A stretch of 64,000 bases of DNA, from positions 1 through 64,000 of the forward strand of contig CBFIGX010000007.1 of assembly GCA_965662265.1 (NCBI GenBank). The letters run 5' to 3'. Position numbers and translations under genes: made by a program. Origin of the DNA: CBFIGX01 sp965662265. Its GTDB lineage: Bacteria > Bacteroidota > Bacteroidia > Flavobacteriales > UBA7430. Below, one piece after another: positions 15,642 to 24,560 of this stretch (positions are counted from its first letter, which is position 1; every line of letters begins with the position of its first letter). The notes under the pieces were generated by a model, which was given only the letters and a program-made list of their open reading frames with translations, did not search any database and was not told the origin of the DNA.

Positions 15642-18488
15642 ATGCCAAAAAATAAATCCATAAATCATATACTCATCATTGGTAGTGGCCCAATTGTAAT
15701 TGGCCAAGCCTGTGAATTTGATTATTCCGGTTCTCAAGCTTCTAGATCCTTAAGGGATGAAAATATTGAGGTAACCCTAATAAATTCAAATCCTGCAACT
15801 ATTATGACTGACCCCGTAGTGGCAGATAATATTTATCTAAAACCATTAACGGTCGAGTCTATCCAAGAGATTCTTAGCAAGCATCCTGACATTGATGCTG
15901 TTCTTCCAACAATGGGTGGACAAACTGCGTTAAACTTATGTATAGATGCTGAAAATCAAGGAGTTTGGTCTAAAAATGATGTTGACATTATTGGTGTTAA
16001 TATTGACGCCATTAATATAACTGAAGACAGAGAGCAGTTTAGAAAATTAATGGAAACTATTGATGTGCCGATGGCTCCTCAACGAATAGCTAAATCTTTT
16101 TTAGACGGTAAAGAGGCGGCTCAAGATTATGGTTTTCCACTTTGCATTAGAGCTTCTTTTACCCTTGGTGGTACTGGAGCTACTATTGTTTATGATAAAG
16201 AAGATTTTGAAAAAGCCTTAACACACGGACTTCATACATCTCCAATACACGAGGTTATTATCGATAAAGCTTTAATGGGCTGGAAGGAGTATGAGTTAGA
16301 ATTATTACGAGATAAGAATAATAATGTAATCATTATATGTTCTATTGAGAATATGGATCCTATGGGAGTTCACACTGGAGATTCTATTACCGTGGCTCCC
16401 GCTATGACTTTATCTGATACTACTTATCAGAGAATGAGGGATATGGCAATAAAAATGATGAATTCAATAGGAGATTTTGCAGGTGGTTGTAATGTTCAGT
16501 TTGCTGTAAGTCCTGATGAGAATGAAGATATTGTTGCTATCGAAATTAATCCTCGTGTGTCTCGATCTTCTGCCTTAGCGTCTAAGGCAACAGGATATCC
16601 TATTGCAAAAATTGCTTCAAAATTAGCTATTGGTTACTCATTAGATGAGTTGTATAATCAAATTACAGAAACATCATCTGCCTATTTCGAGCCAACTCTT
16701 GATTATGTGATTGTTAAGTTTCCACGATGGAATTTTGATAAATTTGATGGTTGTGATAGCACTCTTGGTCTACAGATGAAATCTGTAGGTGAGGTAATGG
16801 CTATCGGAAGATCTTTCCAAGAAGCTTTACAAAAGGCCTGTCAGTCTTTGGAAATCTCTAGAAATGGATTAGGTGCTGATGCTAAATATTGGACAAATCA
16901 AGACCAAATATTAGAACGTTTAAAAAGTCCTAGTTGGGACAGAGTATTCCGCATTTACGATGCGATGCGTTTAGGAATTCCTAAGCGTACTATTTACGAC
17001 ATGACAGGAATTGATAACTGGTTTCTAAATCAAATGGAAGAACTAATAGTTCTTGAGCACGAGATGGAAAAATATAGTATTAGTGCAATTCCTCGTCAAC
17101 TTCTTTTAGAAGCAAAGATGAAGGGTTATGCTGATCGACAAATAGCTCACCTAGTAAGGTGCTGGGAGTCTGAGGTTCACACCAAGCGTTTAGAATTAGG
17201 TATAAATAGAGTTTACAAATTAGTAGACACTTGTGCTGCAGAGTTCGAAGCTCAAACGCCTTATTATTATTCTACATTTGAAAATGAAATAGAAATTAAT
17301 GGAGAACGTTTTACTGAAAATGAGGTAGAGGTTTCAGACAGAAAGAAAGTAATCGTATTAGGATCGGGGCCAAATCGCATCGGTCAAGGTATTGAGTTTG
17401 ATTACTGTTGTGTTCATGGTGTTTTAGCCGCTAAAGAAATGGGCTACGAAACCATCATGATTAATTGTAACCCCGAGACAGTTTCTACAGACTTTGATAC
17501 TGCAGATAAATTATTTTTTGAACCTGTATTTTGGGAACACATCTTTGATATTATCAAGATGGAAAAACCTGAAGGTGTGATTGTACAGCTTGGAGGACAG
17601 ACGGCTCTCAAGCTTGCTGAAAAACTTCATAAGTACGGAGTAAAAATATTAGGTACTAGTTTTGAAGCACTTGATTTAGCAGAAGATAGAGGTAGGTTCT
17701 CTGAATTACTTGCAAGCAACAATATTCCATATCCTGAGTTTGGTGTAGTAGAATCTGCAGATGAAGCCTTAGATTTAGCAAAGGAGTTGAATTTCCCAAT
17801 TCTTGTTCGCCCATCCTACGTTCTTGGTGGTCAAGGAATGAAAATTGTAATTAACGAATCGGAATTAGAACACCATGTAGTTAATCTTTTAAAAGGTTTG
17901 CCTGGTAATAGAATTCTATTAGATCACTACCTAGATCAAGCTATTGAAGCTGAAGTAGACGCCATATCTGATGGTGAAGACGTTTATATCATTGGTATGA
18001 TGGAGCATATCGAACCTTGTGGTATTCATTCAGGGGATTCAAATTCTGTTTTGCCTCCATTTGGGTTAAGTGAGGATGTAAAAAACCAGATGGTTGAGAT
18101 TACAAAGAAAATAGCTACAGCTACCAATACTGTTGGGTTGATAAATATTCAGTTTGCAGTAAAAAATGAAATTGCACATGTGATTGAGGCAAATCCAAGA
18201 GCCTCTAGGACAGTGCCTTTTATCGCCAAGGCTTATCAAGAGCCTTATGTAAATTACGCAACAAAAGTAATGCTGGGTGCTAAACTTAAAGACTTTACAT
18301 TTAATCCAGTTCAAAAGGGTTATGCAATTAAGGTTCCTGTGTTTTCTTTCAATAAGTTTCCTAATGTTAACAAAGAGTTAGGTCCAGAGATGAAGTCAAC
18401 AGGAGAAAGCATTTACTTTATTGACGATTTGCAAGACCCTTTCTTCAGAAAAGTATACTCAGAACGTAACTTGTATCTTTCTAAGTAA
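15642..18488 (+). CDS. carB: Carbamoyl-phosphate synthase large subunit, short form
   Basis: This subunit makes carbamoyl phosphate from bicarbonate, ammonia and two ATP for pyrimidine and arginine synthesis; CarA supplies the ammonia. It has 948 residues with two ATP-grasp halves. The first begins ILIIGSGPIVIGQACEFDYS; the second begins VIVLGSGPNRIGQGIEFDYC at about 568. Both have the EINPRVSRSSALASKATG-type metal-site motif (EANPRASRTVPFIAKA in the second half). E. coli CarB has 1,073 residues; the C-terminal MGS-like regulatory domain is absent here and the protein ends soon after the second ATP-grasp domain. I recall similar lengths in other flavobacteria. carA is not in the window. Confidence 0.97.
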   Translation: MPKNKSINHILIIGSGPIVIGQACEFDYSGSQASRSLRDENIEVTLINSNPATIMTDPVVADNIYLKPLTVESIQEILSKHPDIDAVLPTMGGQTALNLCIDAENQGVWSKNDVDIIGVNIDAINITEDREQFRKLMETIDVPMAPQRIAKSFLDGKEAAQDYGFPLCIRASFTLGGTGATIVYDKEDFEKALTHGLHTSPIHEVIIDKALMGWKEYELELLRDKNNNVIIICSIENMDPMGVHTGDSITVAPAMTLSDTTYQRMRDMAIKMMNSIGDFAGGCNVQFAVSPDENEDIVAIEINPRVSRSSALASKATGYPIAKIASKLAIGYSLDELYNQITETSSAYFEPTLDYVIVKFPRWNFDKFDGCDSTLGLQMKSVGEVMAIGRSFQEALQKACQSLEISRNGLGADAKYWTNQDQILERLKSPSWDRVFRIYDAMRLGIPKRTIYDMTGIDNWFLNQMEELIVLEHEMEKYSISAIPRQLLLEAKMKGYADRQIAHLVRCWESEVHTKRLELGINRVYKLVDTCAAEFEAQTPYYYSTFENEIEINGERFTENEVEVSDRKKVIVLGSGPNRIGQGIEFDYCCVHGVLAAKEMGYETIMINCNPETVSTDFDTADKLFFEPVFWEHIFDIIKMEKPEGVIVQLGGQTALKLAEKLHKYGVKILGTSFEALDLAEDRGRFSELLASNNIPYPEFGVVESADEALDLAKELNFPILVRPSYVLGGQGMKIVINESELEHHVVNLLKGLPGNRILLDHYLDQAIEAEVDAISDGEDVYIIGMMEHIEPCGIHSGDSNSVLPPFGLSEDVKNQMVEITKKIATATNTVGLINIQFAVKNEIAHVIEANPRASRTVPFIAKAYQEPYVNYATKVMLGAKLKDFTFNPVQKGYAIKVPVFSFNKFPNVNKELGPEMKSTGESIYFIDDLQDPFFRKVYSERNLYLSK

Positions 18489-18513
18489 TATTACATAAGG
18501 TTAATTATTGTAA

Positions 18514-18545
18514 AAAAAAGCGCCTGCAATAGCCGGCGTTTTTTG
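18514..18545 (+). terminator. Probable terminator of carB
   Basis: CGCC and GGCG pair around a loop with two more inner pairs. The hairpin has A-rich and T-rich flanks but a short stem. Confidence 0.6.
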
Positions 18546-18556
18546 TTTAGGAATTG

Positions 18557-18564
18557 TAAATTTG
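18557..18564 (+). promoter_or_regulatory. -7 promoter element of the DUF4834 gene
   Basis: TAAATTTG lies 17 bases before the ATG at 18582. Confidence 0.5.
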
Positions 18565-18581
18565 GAGCGTAGAGAAAAGCT

Positions 18582-18863
18582 ATGATAGGATTTATTAAAA
18601 CCATACTTATTATCATGTTCTTCTATTATCTATTTAAGGTAGTGGCAAGAATTGTGGCACCATTTTTAATGCGCTATGTAGCAAAAAAGATGCAAGATAA
18701 ATTCAATCAACAAATGCGAGGGCAAGCAGGTTTTGACTTTGGTAATAAACAAAAATCATCCGTCAAAGAGGGTGAAGTACATCTTAAATCAAAACCTAAA
18801 AATTCCGAGAAGGCAAATACCGATAGCGTTGGGGAATATGTAGATTTTGAAGAGGTAGACTAA
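18582..18863 (+). CDS. DUF4834 family small membrane protein
   Basis: A 93-residue protein with one membrane segment at about 3-27 (FIKTILIIMFFYYLFKVVARI). A basic juxtamembrane region (YVAKKMQDKFNQQ) and a hydrophilic tail ending VGEYVDFEEVD follow. The membrane segment plus the YVDFEE-type end fits the Bacteroidota family DUF4834, for which I know no function. It has its own promoter box and a strong terminator, so it is a single-gene unit between carB and the YfhO-like gene. Confidence 0.8.
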   Translation: MIGFIKTILIIMFFYYLFKVVARIVAPFLMRYVAKKMQDKFNQQMRGQAGFDFGNKQKSSVKEGEVHLKSKPKNSEKANTDSVGEYVDFEEVD

Positions 18864-18885
18864 TGTCTGCCGCTAGTATTATTTT

Positions 18886-18910
18886 AAGCACTTTATAAGT
18901 GCTTTTTTTT
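18886..18910 (+). terminator. Terminator of the DUF4834 gene
   Basis: AAGCACTT and AAGTGCTT form an 8-bp stem with a 3-base loop and a T run. Confidence 0.9.
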
Positions 18911-18947
18911 CAGCAAATCGTTTCGTGAATTTATTTATATTAGAGCC

Positions 18948-21353
18948 ATGCAAAAAATCAATCTTAAAGGCGCCGTGCCTCACCTTATAGCACTGGCAGC
19001 ATTTCTTTTAATTACAATTATTTATTTTCAACCTTTATTTCAAGGTCAAAAAATTTACCAAGGAGATATTGTAAACTATAAAGGGATGTCTCAGGAAATT
19101 ATTGAGCATCGTAATGAAACAGGTGAAGAGGCACTATGGACGAACCGAATGTTTGGTGGAATGCCTGCTTACCAAATCTCTCATAAGACGCCTTCAAATC
19201 TTATTATGTATGCTGATAAGTTTATTGGTTTTAACTTCCCCAGAGAGGCTTCTTTTGTGCTCATTGCTTTTATCGGTTTTTATATTTTACTTTTAAGTAT
19301 GGGATTGTCAGTTCCCCTAGCTGTGGTAGGTGCTATAGGTTTTGGTTTAAGTAGTTATATATTTATAATCCTTGAGGCTGGACATAATACCAAAGCACAT
19401 GCAATTGCTTATATGGCTCCAGTTTTGGCTGGTATTATAATGGCTTTTAGAGGAAAGGTTTTGAAAGGTGCTGCACTAACTGCTTTATTTTTAGCATTAC
19501 AGCTGCGAGCTAATCACTTGCAAATAACCTATTATTTACTATTTATGGTTCTCATATTTGGTGTTTTTGAATTAGTTCATGCTATTAGATACAATAAATT
19601 GCCTTCATTTATTAAAACTGGTTGTATCCTTATTTTTGCTGCTTTGTTGGCTGTGTGTTCCAATATTGAAAAGATTTGGACTACTTATGAGTATGGAAAA
19701 GCAAGTACTAGAAGCCAATCTGAATTGACCATAGATGGTGATCAAGAGAATAAAACATCAGGCTTAAATAAAGATTATGCCACCTCATGGTCCTATGGGA
19801 AAATAGAGACTTTCAATTTGATGATTCCTAACTTTATGGGAGGTGCCTCTGGTTCTGAATTATCTCAAGATTCAGAAACCTATAAAGTGTTGAAAGCTAA
19901 TCGTGTTCCCAATGCAAAAAAAGTAATAAAGCGAATGCCTACTTATTGGGGAACTCAGCCTTTCACTTCAGGGCCAGTTTACATTGGAGCAATTATGTGT
20001 TTCTTATTTGTTTCTGGTTTGTTTTTAGTTAAGGGTAGGGTAAAGTGGTGGCTACTGTCATGTACTATACTGTCTTTTGCTCTTGCATGGGGAAATAACA
20101 TGATGTGGCTTACAGATTTGTTTTTAGATTATGTCCCTGGTTATAATAAGTTCAGAACCGTTTCTATGATTCTAGTGATTGCTGAACTTACAATTCCATT
20201 ATTAGGGCTATTAGCTTTAAAAGAATTTATTAATGATAATGTTGATCGTGTAGAGAAGATTAAATCATTGAAATTTGGATTGGGTATAGTAGGAGGCGTA
20301 TCGTTGATGTTTGCTCTAGTCGGTCCTTCTATGTTTTCATTTTCAGGTATGGCTGATGCTCAATATCCTGAGTTTTTAGTTTCTGCACTAGAAATAGATA
20401 GAGCTGGGATGTTACAATCGGATGCTTTTAGATCATTTATGCTTATTATACTATCAGCTTTGGTCATTTATTTGTTTCTGATAAAAAAGATTACACCGAC
20501 AATATTAGCAATTTTAATAGCTGCGTTGGTGCTGGTAGATATGTTACCTGTAAATAATCGTTATTTAGATAAAGACGACTTTGTTAAAGCCAGAAAGATG
20601 GAGCAGCCTTTCCAGATGACAAATGCTGATAAACAAATTCTTAATGATAAAGAATTAAATTTTAGAGTGTTTAACCCAACAGAACGTTTGGACGCTGGAG
20701 CAAGAACTTCTTATTTCCATAATAATATTGCTGGTTATCATGGTGCTAAACTTAAGCGTTATCAAGAGTTGATGGATATGCAGATTGCAAAGAACAATCA
20801 ATCTGTTATTAATATGCTTAACGTGAAATATATTTTTCAGAAGTCCCAGTCTGGAGAATTGATTGCGACAATTAATCCGTCAAGAATTGGAGCAGCTTGG
20901 TTTATAGAAAATTTACAACAAGTTGAAAATGCGGATGAAGAGATGGGGTCAATTTCAAATTTTGCCCCACGTCAAGAGGCTTTTATAGATAAGCGCTTTG
21001 GGAAAAAATCTGGAAGTTATATTACGTCAGGTAGTATTGTTTTAACCAACTACAAGCCGAATCATCTAGTTTACAACGTGAACGCTCCTGATGACAAGGT
21101 GTTTGCTGTATTTTCCGAAATATATTATGAAAAAGGGTGGAATGCCTATATTGACGGTGAACTTCAAGAGCACTTTAGAGTGAATTACGTTTTACGTGGT
21201 ATGGAGTTGCCTAGAGGGCAATATGAGCTAGCGTTTAAATTTGAACCTAAATCTGTATCCTTCGGATCATCTATAGCATTAGTAAGTTCACTATTAATAT
21301 ATCTGCTGCTATTTTATATTGGGTTTAACGCTTTTAGGTCTCGCTCTAGTTAA
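18948..21353 (+). CDS. YfhO family membrane protein
   Basis: An 801-residue integral membrane protein with about twelve hydrophobic segments spread over 12-545 and a last one at about 772-792. An extended soluble region lies at about 550-765 (FRVFNPTERLDAGARTSYFH, AVFSEIYYEKGWNAYIDGE). The architecture and the GWNAYIDG stretch fit the YfhO family. B. subtilis YfhO is linked to glycosylation of a cell-wall polymer, and the membrane half resembles GT-C type glycosyltransferases. A role in transferring sugar to a surface glycan is an inference supported by the glycan genes that follow. Its last 45 bases overlap the end of the convergent SGNH-like gene. Confidence 0.85.
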   Translation: MQKINLKGAVPHLIALAAFLLITIIYFQPLFQGQKIYQGDIVNYKGMSQEIIEHRNETGEEALWTNRMFGGMPAYQISHKTPSNLIMYADKFIGFNFPREASFVLIAFIGFYILLLSMGLSVPLAVVGAIGFGLSSYIFIILEAGHNTKAHAIAYMAPVLAGIIMAFRGKVLKGAALTALFLALQLRANHLQITYYLLFMVLIFGVFELVHAIRYNKLPSFIKTGCILIFAALLAVCSNIEKIWTTYEYGKASTRSQSELTIDGDQENKTSGLNKDYATSWSYGKIETFNLMIPNFMGGASGSELSQDSETYKVLKANRVPNAKKVIKRMPTYWGTQPFTSGPVYIGAIMCFLFVSGLFLVKGRVKWWLLSCTILSFALAWGNNMMWLTDLFLDYVPGYNKFRTVSMILVIAELTIPLLGLLALKEFINDNVDRVEKIKSLKFGLGIVGGVSLMFALVGPSMFSFSGMADAQYPEFLVSALEIDRAGMLQSDAFRSFMLIILSALVIYLFLIKKITPTILAILIAALVLVDMLPVNNRYLDKDDFVKARKMEQPFQMTNADKQILNDKELNFRVFNPTERLDAGARTSYFHNNIAGYHGAKLKRYQELMDMQIAKNNQSVINMLNVKYIFQKSQSGELIATINPSRIGAAWFIENLQQVENADEEMGSISNFAPRQEAFIDKRFGKKSGSYITSGSIVLTNYKPNHLVYNVNAPDDKVFAVFSEIYYEKGWNAYIDGELQEHFRVNYVLRGMELPRGQYELAFKFEPKSVSFGSSIALVSSLLIYLLLFYIGFNAFRSRSS

Positions 21354-22205
21354 TGATTTTTTTAGTTCGGAACTAAATTTTTGTGACCCTACTATGTTTA
21401 AATGATCAGCGTTGAGGTAGTATTCGTCTGGGTAGTTTGTTTTAGAGAAATCACGAATATCTACCCCCATGGTTTCTAGTCTTTCTTTTTCTTTGTTATA
21501 CCTCTCACTAATATAAGTTGGGATACGAGTAAGGTAGTTGTTGTGAACAGGACTGCCAGTCAGTACCACTTTAATATTGTTGGAACTTGTTAGATAGAGA
21601 ATTGAATCTAAGTAGGCTAAAGATGTTTCTGAAATTCCAGCATTAATACCATTAATATAATAATGCCGATTACTGGCTTTTTGATAGTCATCTATTTTGT
21701 TTATGTTAAAATTTTCATAGCCTCCAATAAATTTAAATGGAGATAAATTAGGATACGAACACATGTTTTTAAAGTAAGTAGTATATAATTCTGTGTTGCT
21801 ATAAAGTGATGGTTCTAGACTTTGGAAGTTATGAATTAAGTAGGTTCTCTCATACATCTCATTACTCCATGTTTTGTCAGTAAATTTAAGATCGTTAAAT
21901 GCGGATATATTATGATGTGAAAATCCTAAAATGAGGGTGTCAAATTTAGTGTTATTAAGCAAATATTTTAATTTCCAATAAGTAGCAATGTAAGGTTCAG
22001 CAGTTTGAGCAATACTAATAGCAGAGACAAAATCGTTAGGGTTTAGAGATTTCTGGAGGTGAGAATCACCTGCGATCACAATGTTTACTTCTGATGGAAA
22101 AGGATCTTGTATGGATGTGATGTATATATTGATAATATAATTTGCCCCAATGTATGCTAATAGTATAAATGAAAACTTAAATAACCTGATTAAAAATGAA
22201 TTCAT
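21309..22205 (-). CDS. SGNH-like protein, likely partner of the MBOAT acyltransferase
   Basis: A 298-residue protein with one N-terminal membrane segment (about 5-28) and a periplasmic domain. VIAGDSHLQKSLNP at about 42-55 carries the GDS nucleophile motif, and YYLNADHLNIVGSQKF near residue 270 supplies the C-terminal Asp-His region typical of SGNH hydrolases. It lies 11 bases downstream of the MBOAT gene. In alginate, cellulose and teichoic acid systems an MBOAT protein moves acyl groups across the membrane and an SGNH-type protein attaches them to the polymer, so the pair probably O-acylates a glycan. That function is inferred from context. Confidence 0.75.
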   Translation of the reverse strand: MNSFLIRLFKFSFILLAYIGANYIINIYITSIQDPFPSEVNIVIAGDSHLQKSLNPNDFVSAISIAQTAEPYIATYWKLKYLLNNTKFDTLILGFSHHNISAFNDLKFTDKTWSNEMYERTYLIHNFQSLEPSLYSNTELYTTYFKNMCSYPNLSPFKFIGGYENFNINKIDDYQKASNRHYYINGINAGISETSLAYLDSILYLTSSNNIKVVLTGSPVHNNYLTRIPTYISERYNKEKERLETMGVDIRDFSKTNYPDEYYLNADHLNIVGSQKFSSELKKSLTRARPKSVKPNIK

Positions 22206-22216
22206 AAGTGCACTTA

Positions 22217-23653
22217 TTAAAATTGAAAATATATAAATTCTTGATTTTCAGTTCCTAAAAAAAGTATGCTATACATAATGATATAGTATAATAACCATCT
22301 GAGTGGTGTAGAATAATTATGTTGTAAATTTTCAAACACATGTTTTTTGTAACGATTTTTCCATTCAAATACAACAAACACTAATATTACAATTATTAGC
22401 TGTGTTGGTAGTATTTCAGGTTTGAGGAATATAGTATCAGATAAAATGTTTTTTATATACTCAATTGCATGGAAAAGATCTTCTGCTCTGAAGAATATCC
22501 AGGCAAAAGTGGTAATAGTGAATGTGAATAAAATTTTAATTATGTCTTTAAAATAATCATTGATACTTTTCTCGTCATCAAAGCTTAAATTACTTCGATT
22601 TTTATTTAAAACCATTAATGGTAAATAATAAGCGGCATGGAGTAATCCCCAAATGATAAATGTCCAATTTGCTCCATGCCAAAACCCACTTACTAGAAAT
22701 ATGATAAAGGTGTTTCGTATTTTAAGATATATACTTCCTCTACTTCCACCTAAAGGGATATACAGATAGTCTCTAAACCATGTAGATAAAGATATGTGCC
22801 ATCTTCTCCAAAATTCTGCTACGTCTCTAGAAAAGTATGGGAAAGCGAAGTTTTGCATTAATTTAAACCCAAACAATTTAGCAATTCCTATTGCAATATC
22901 AGAGTATCCTGAAAAATCACCATAAATTTGAAATGCAAAAAGTATAGCGCCAAGAATTAATGTACTACTATTGAGTTCCGTATAGTTAGCAAAAATATCA
23001 TTTACATATATCGCGCAGTTATCAGCAATTACTACTTTTTTAAATAAACCCCAAAGTATTTGCCTCATTCCATTAATGGCGTTGTGATATTCAAATTTCC
23101 TATTAGAATAGAATTGGGGTAATAAGTTTGTTGCTCTTTCAATTGGGCCAGCAACTAATTGTGGGAAAAAACTAACATATGCTAAAAAGGGAACTAAATC
23201 TTTTGTTGGCTCTAGTTTTCTTTTGTAGGTGTCTATAGAATAACTCATAGTTTGAAATGTGTAAAAACTAATCCCTACAGGTAGAATGATGTTTAGCCTT
23301 TCTGAATTGATGTTATGGCCGAGAAATGTAAATGCTTCTGCAAAACTATCAATGAAAAAGTTAGAATATTTAAAATAAAATAAAAAGCCTAGATTAACTG
23401 TAATACTGAGTAGTAGAAAACGTTTTCTTCGTGTTTGGCTTGTGTTCTTAGAGAATTCCAGTCCTACAAAATAATCAACGAATGAGCTGAAAATAATGAG
23501 GCCCAAAAAGCGCCAGTCCCACCAGCCATAAAAGACATAACTTGCAATAACAAGTAAAATGTTTTGTGCACGAATATTTTTTCTACAAACAAACCAATAT
23601 ACCCCAAATATAATGGGTAAAAAAATTGCAAATTCAATGGAGTTAAATAACAT
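22217..23653 (-). CDS. MBOAT family O-acyltransferase
   Basis: A 478-residue polytopic membrane protein with about eleven hydrophobic segments. WRRWHISLSTWFRDYLYIPL and the following GGSRG are family signatures, and SGFWHGANWTFIIWGLLHA contains the conserved catalytic His. The N-terminus MLFNSIEFAIFLPIIFGVYW is typical of the AlgI-like branch. It is third in a four-gene minus-strand run after two glycosyltransferase genes and just ahead of the SGNH-like gene. Acetylation of an exported polysaccharide is the likely role. Confidence 0.93.
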   Translation of the reverse strand: MLFNSIEFAIFLPIIFGVYWFVCRKNIRAQNILLVIASYVFYGWWDWRFLGLIIFSSFVDYFVGLEFSKNTSQTRRKRFLLLSITVNLGFLFYFKYSNFFIDSFAEAFTFLGHNINSERLNIILPVGISFYTFQTMSYSIDTYKRKLEPTKDLVPFLAYVSFFPQLVAGPIERATNLLPQFYSNRKFEYHNAINGMRQILWGLFKKVVIADNCAIYVNDIFANYTELNSSTLILGAILFAFQIYGDFSGYSDIAIGIAKLFGFKLMQNFAFPYFSRDVAEFWRRWHISLSTWFRDYLYIPLGGSRGSIYLKIRNTFIIFLVSGFWHGANWTFIIWGLLHAAYYLPLMVLNKNRSNLSFDDEKSINDYFKDIIKILFTFTITTFAWIFFRAEDLFHAIEYIKNILSDTIFLKPEILPTQLIIVILVFVVFEWKNRYKKHVFENLQHNYSTPLRWLLYYIIMYSILFLGTENQEFIYFQF

Positions 23654-23705
23654 CTCGAATTAAATTTACTTGTTAATTTATATGTATGGTGCTTGAATTC
23701 AAATT

Positions 23706-24560
23706 TTAGAAGCGTTCTGAAATTTTTTTATATCTATATTCTCTAATAAATTTACCAAGTTTCTTGTCTATAATCTTTTCTTCCTGGGATAAAAATCCGT
23801 AACAGTAGCCCCAAAGAATAGCTAATCCTTGGATAATATATGGTTTCCAGAGTAAGCGTTTTACGACATTTGTCATCAGTAGAGGAATGTCAAAACGAAT
23901 AGTATAAAGCATTATTCCATTTTTGAAACTTGCCTTAGCGTGCCCCGTTTTAATGTTTGTTTCTTTTAAATGAGAAACCATTAAGTCGGGTAATACTTTA
24001 ACTTTCCAGCCCATATATCTGGTTTTATACTCATCTACTGAATCCCAACCCATTCTATTCACTAATCCGTCAATATCCTTGAAGCATTCCTTTCTGTATG
24101 CTTTTAAAGCCCCACGAACATGATCTAAATTTGTTTTACTTTCAAGCTTTACCATACCATCATTTACCAAACCACAAACCCCACCGCATAAACCAATTTT
24201 TTTGTTTGATGTAAATTGGTGTGTGATTTCTCTTATGTAATTTGTGGGTAAAATTAAATCTGCGTCGATTTTCATAATGACATCATAATCATCAATATTA
24301 ATCGTTTCCAAGCCCTTATTAAAGGCATTGATAATTTTGGCGCCTATGCTTCTCTTTTGAGATTTGTGATCTAATTGTACTAGCGATATCCACTCACATT
24401 CTTTTGCGAAGCCATTAATGATAGTAACAGAGTTGTCCATAGATCCATCATCAACTAAAACCCATTTTGTAGGTTTTACTTCCTGAGAGATCATAGACTT
24501 GATCAGGTGACCTATAGCAGCCTCTTCATTCAAAAATGGTGTTATTATGACAACTTTCAT
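23706..24560 (-). CDS. Family 2 glycosyltransferase
   Basis: A 284-residue GT-A fold enzyme. It begins MKVVIITPFLNEEAAIGHLI; VLVDDGSMDNS is the nucleotide-sugar loop and MKIDADLILP the DxD metal-binding motif. GWDSVDEYKTRYMGWKVKV fits the acceptor region. A weakly hydrophobic stretch at about 222-255 may touch the membrane. It starts four bases inside the end of the upstream glycosyltransferase gene, so the two are translationally linked. The sugar and acceptor are unknown. Confidence 0.9.
   Translation of the reverse strand: MKVVIITPFLNEEAAIGHLIKSMISQEVKPTKWVLVDDGSMDNSVTIINGFAKECEWISLVQLDHKSQKRSIGAKIINAFNKGLETINIDDYDVIMKIDADLILPTNYIREITHQFTSNKKIGLCGGVCGLVNDGMVKLESKTNLDHVRGALKAYRKECFKDIDGLVNRMGWDSVDEYKTRYMGWKVKVLPDLMVSHLKETNIKTGHAKASFKNGIMLYTIRFDIPLLMTNVVKRLLWKPYIIQGLAILWGYCYGFLSQEEKIIDKKLGKFIREYRYKKISERF

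Noticed and set aside
18948..21353. Possible phage or transposon cargo around the glycan region
   Set aside because: No integrase, transposase, target-site repeat or tRNA junction is visible at either edge of 18948-27978; base composition looks like the rest.
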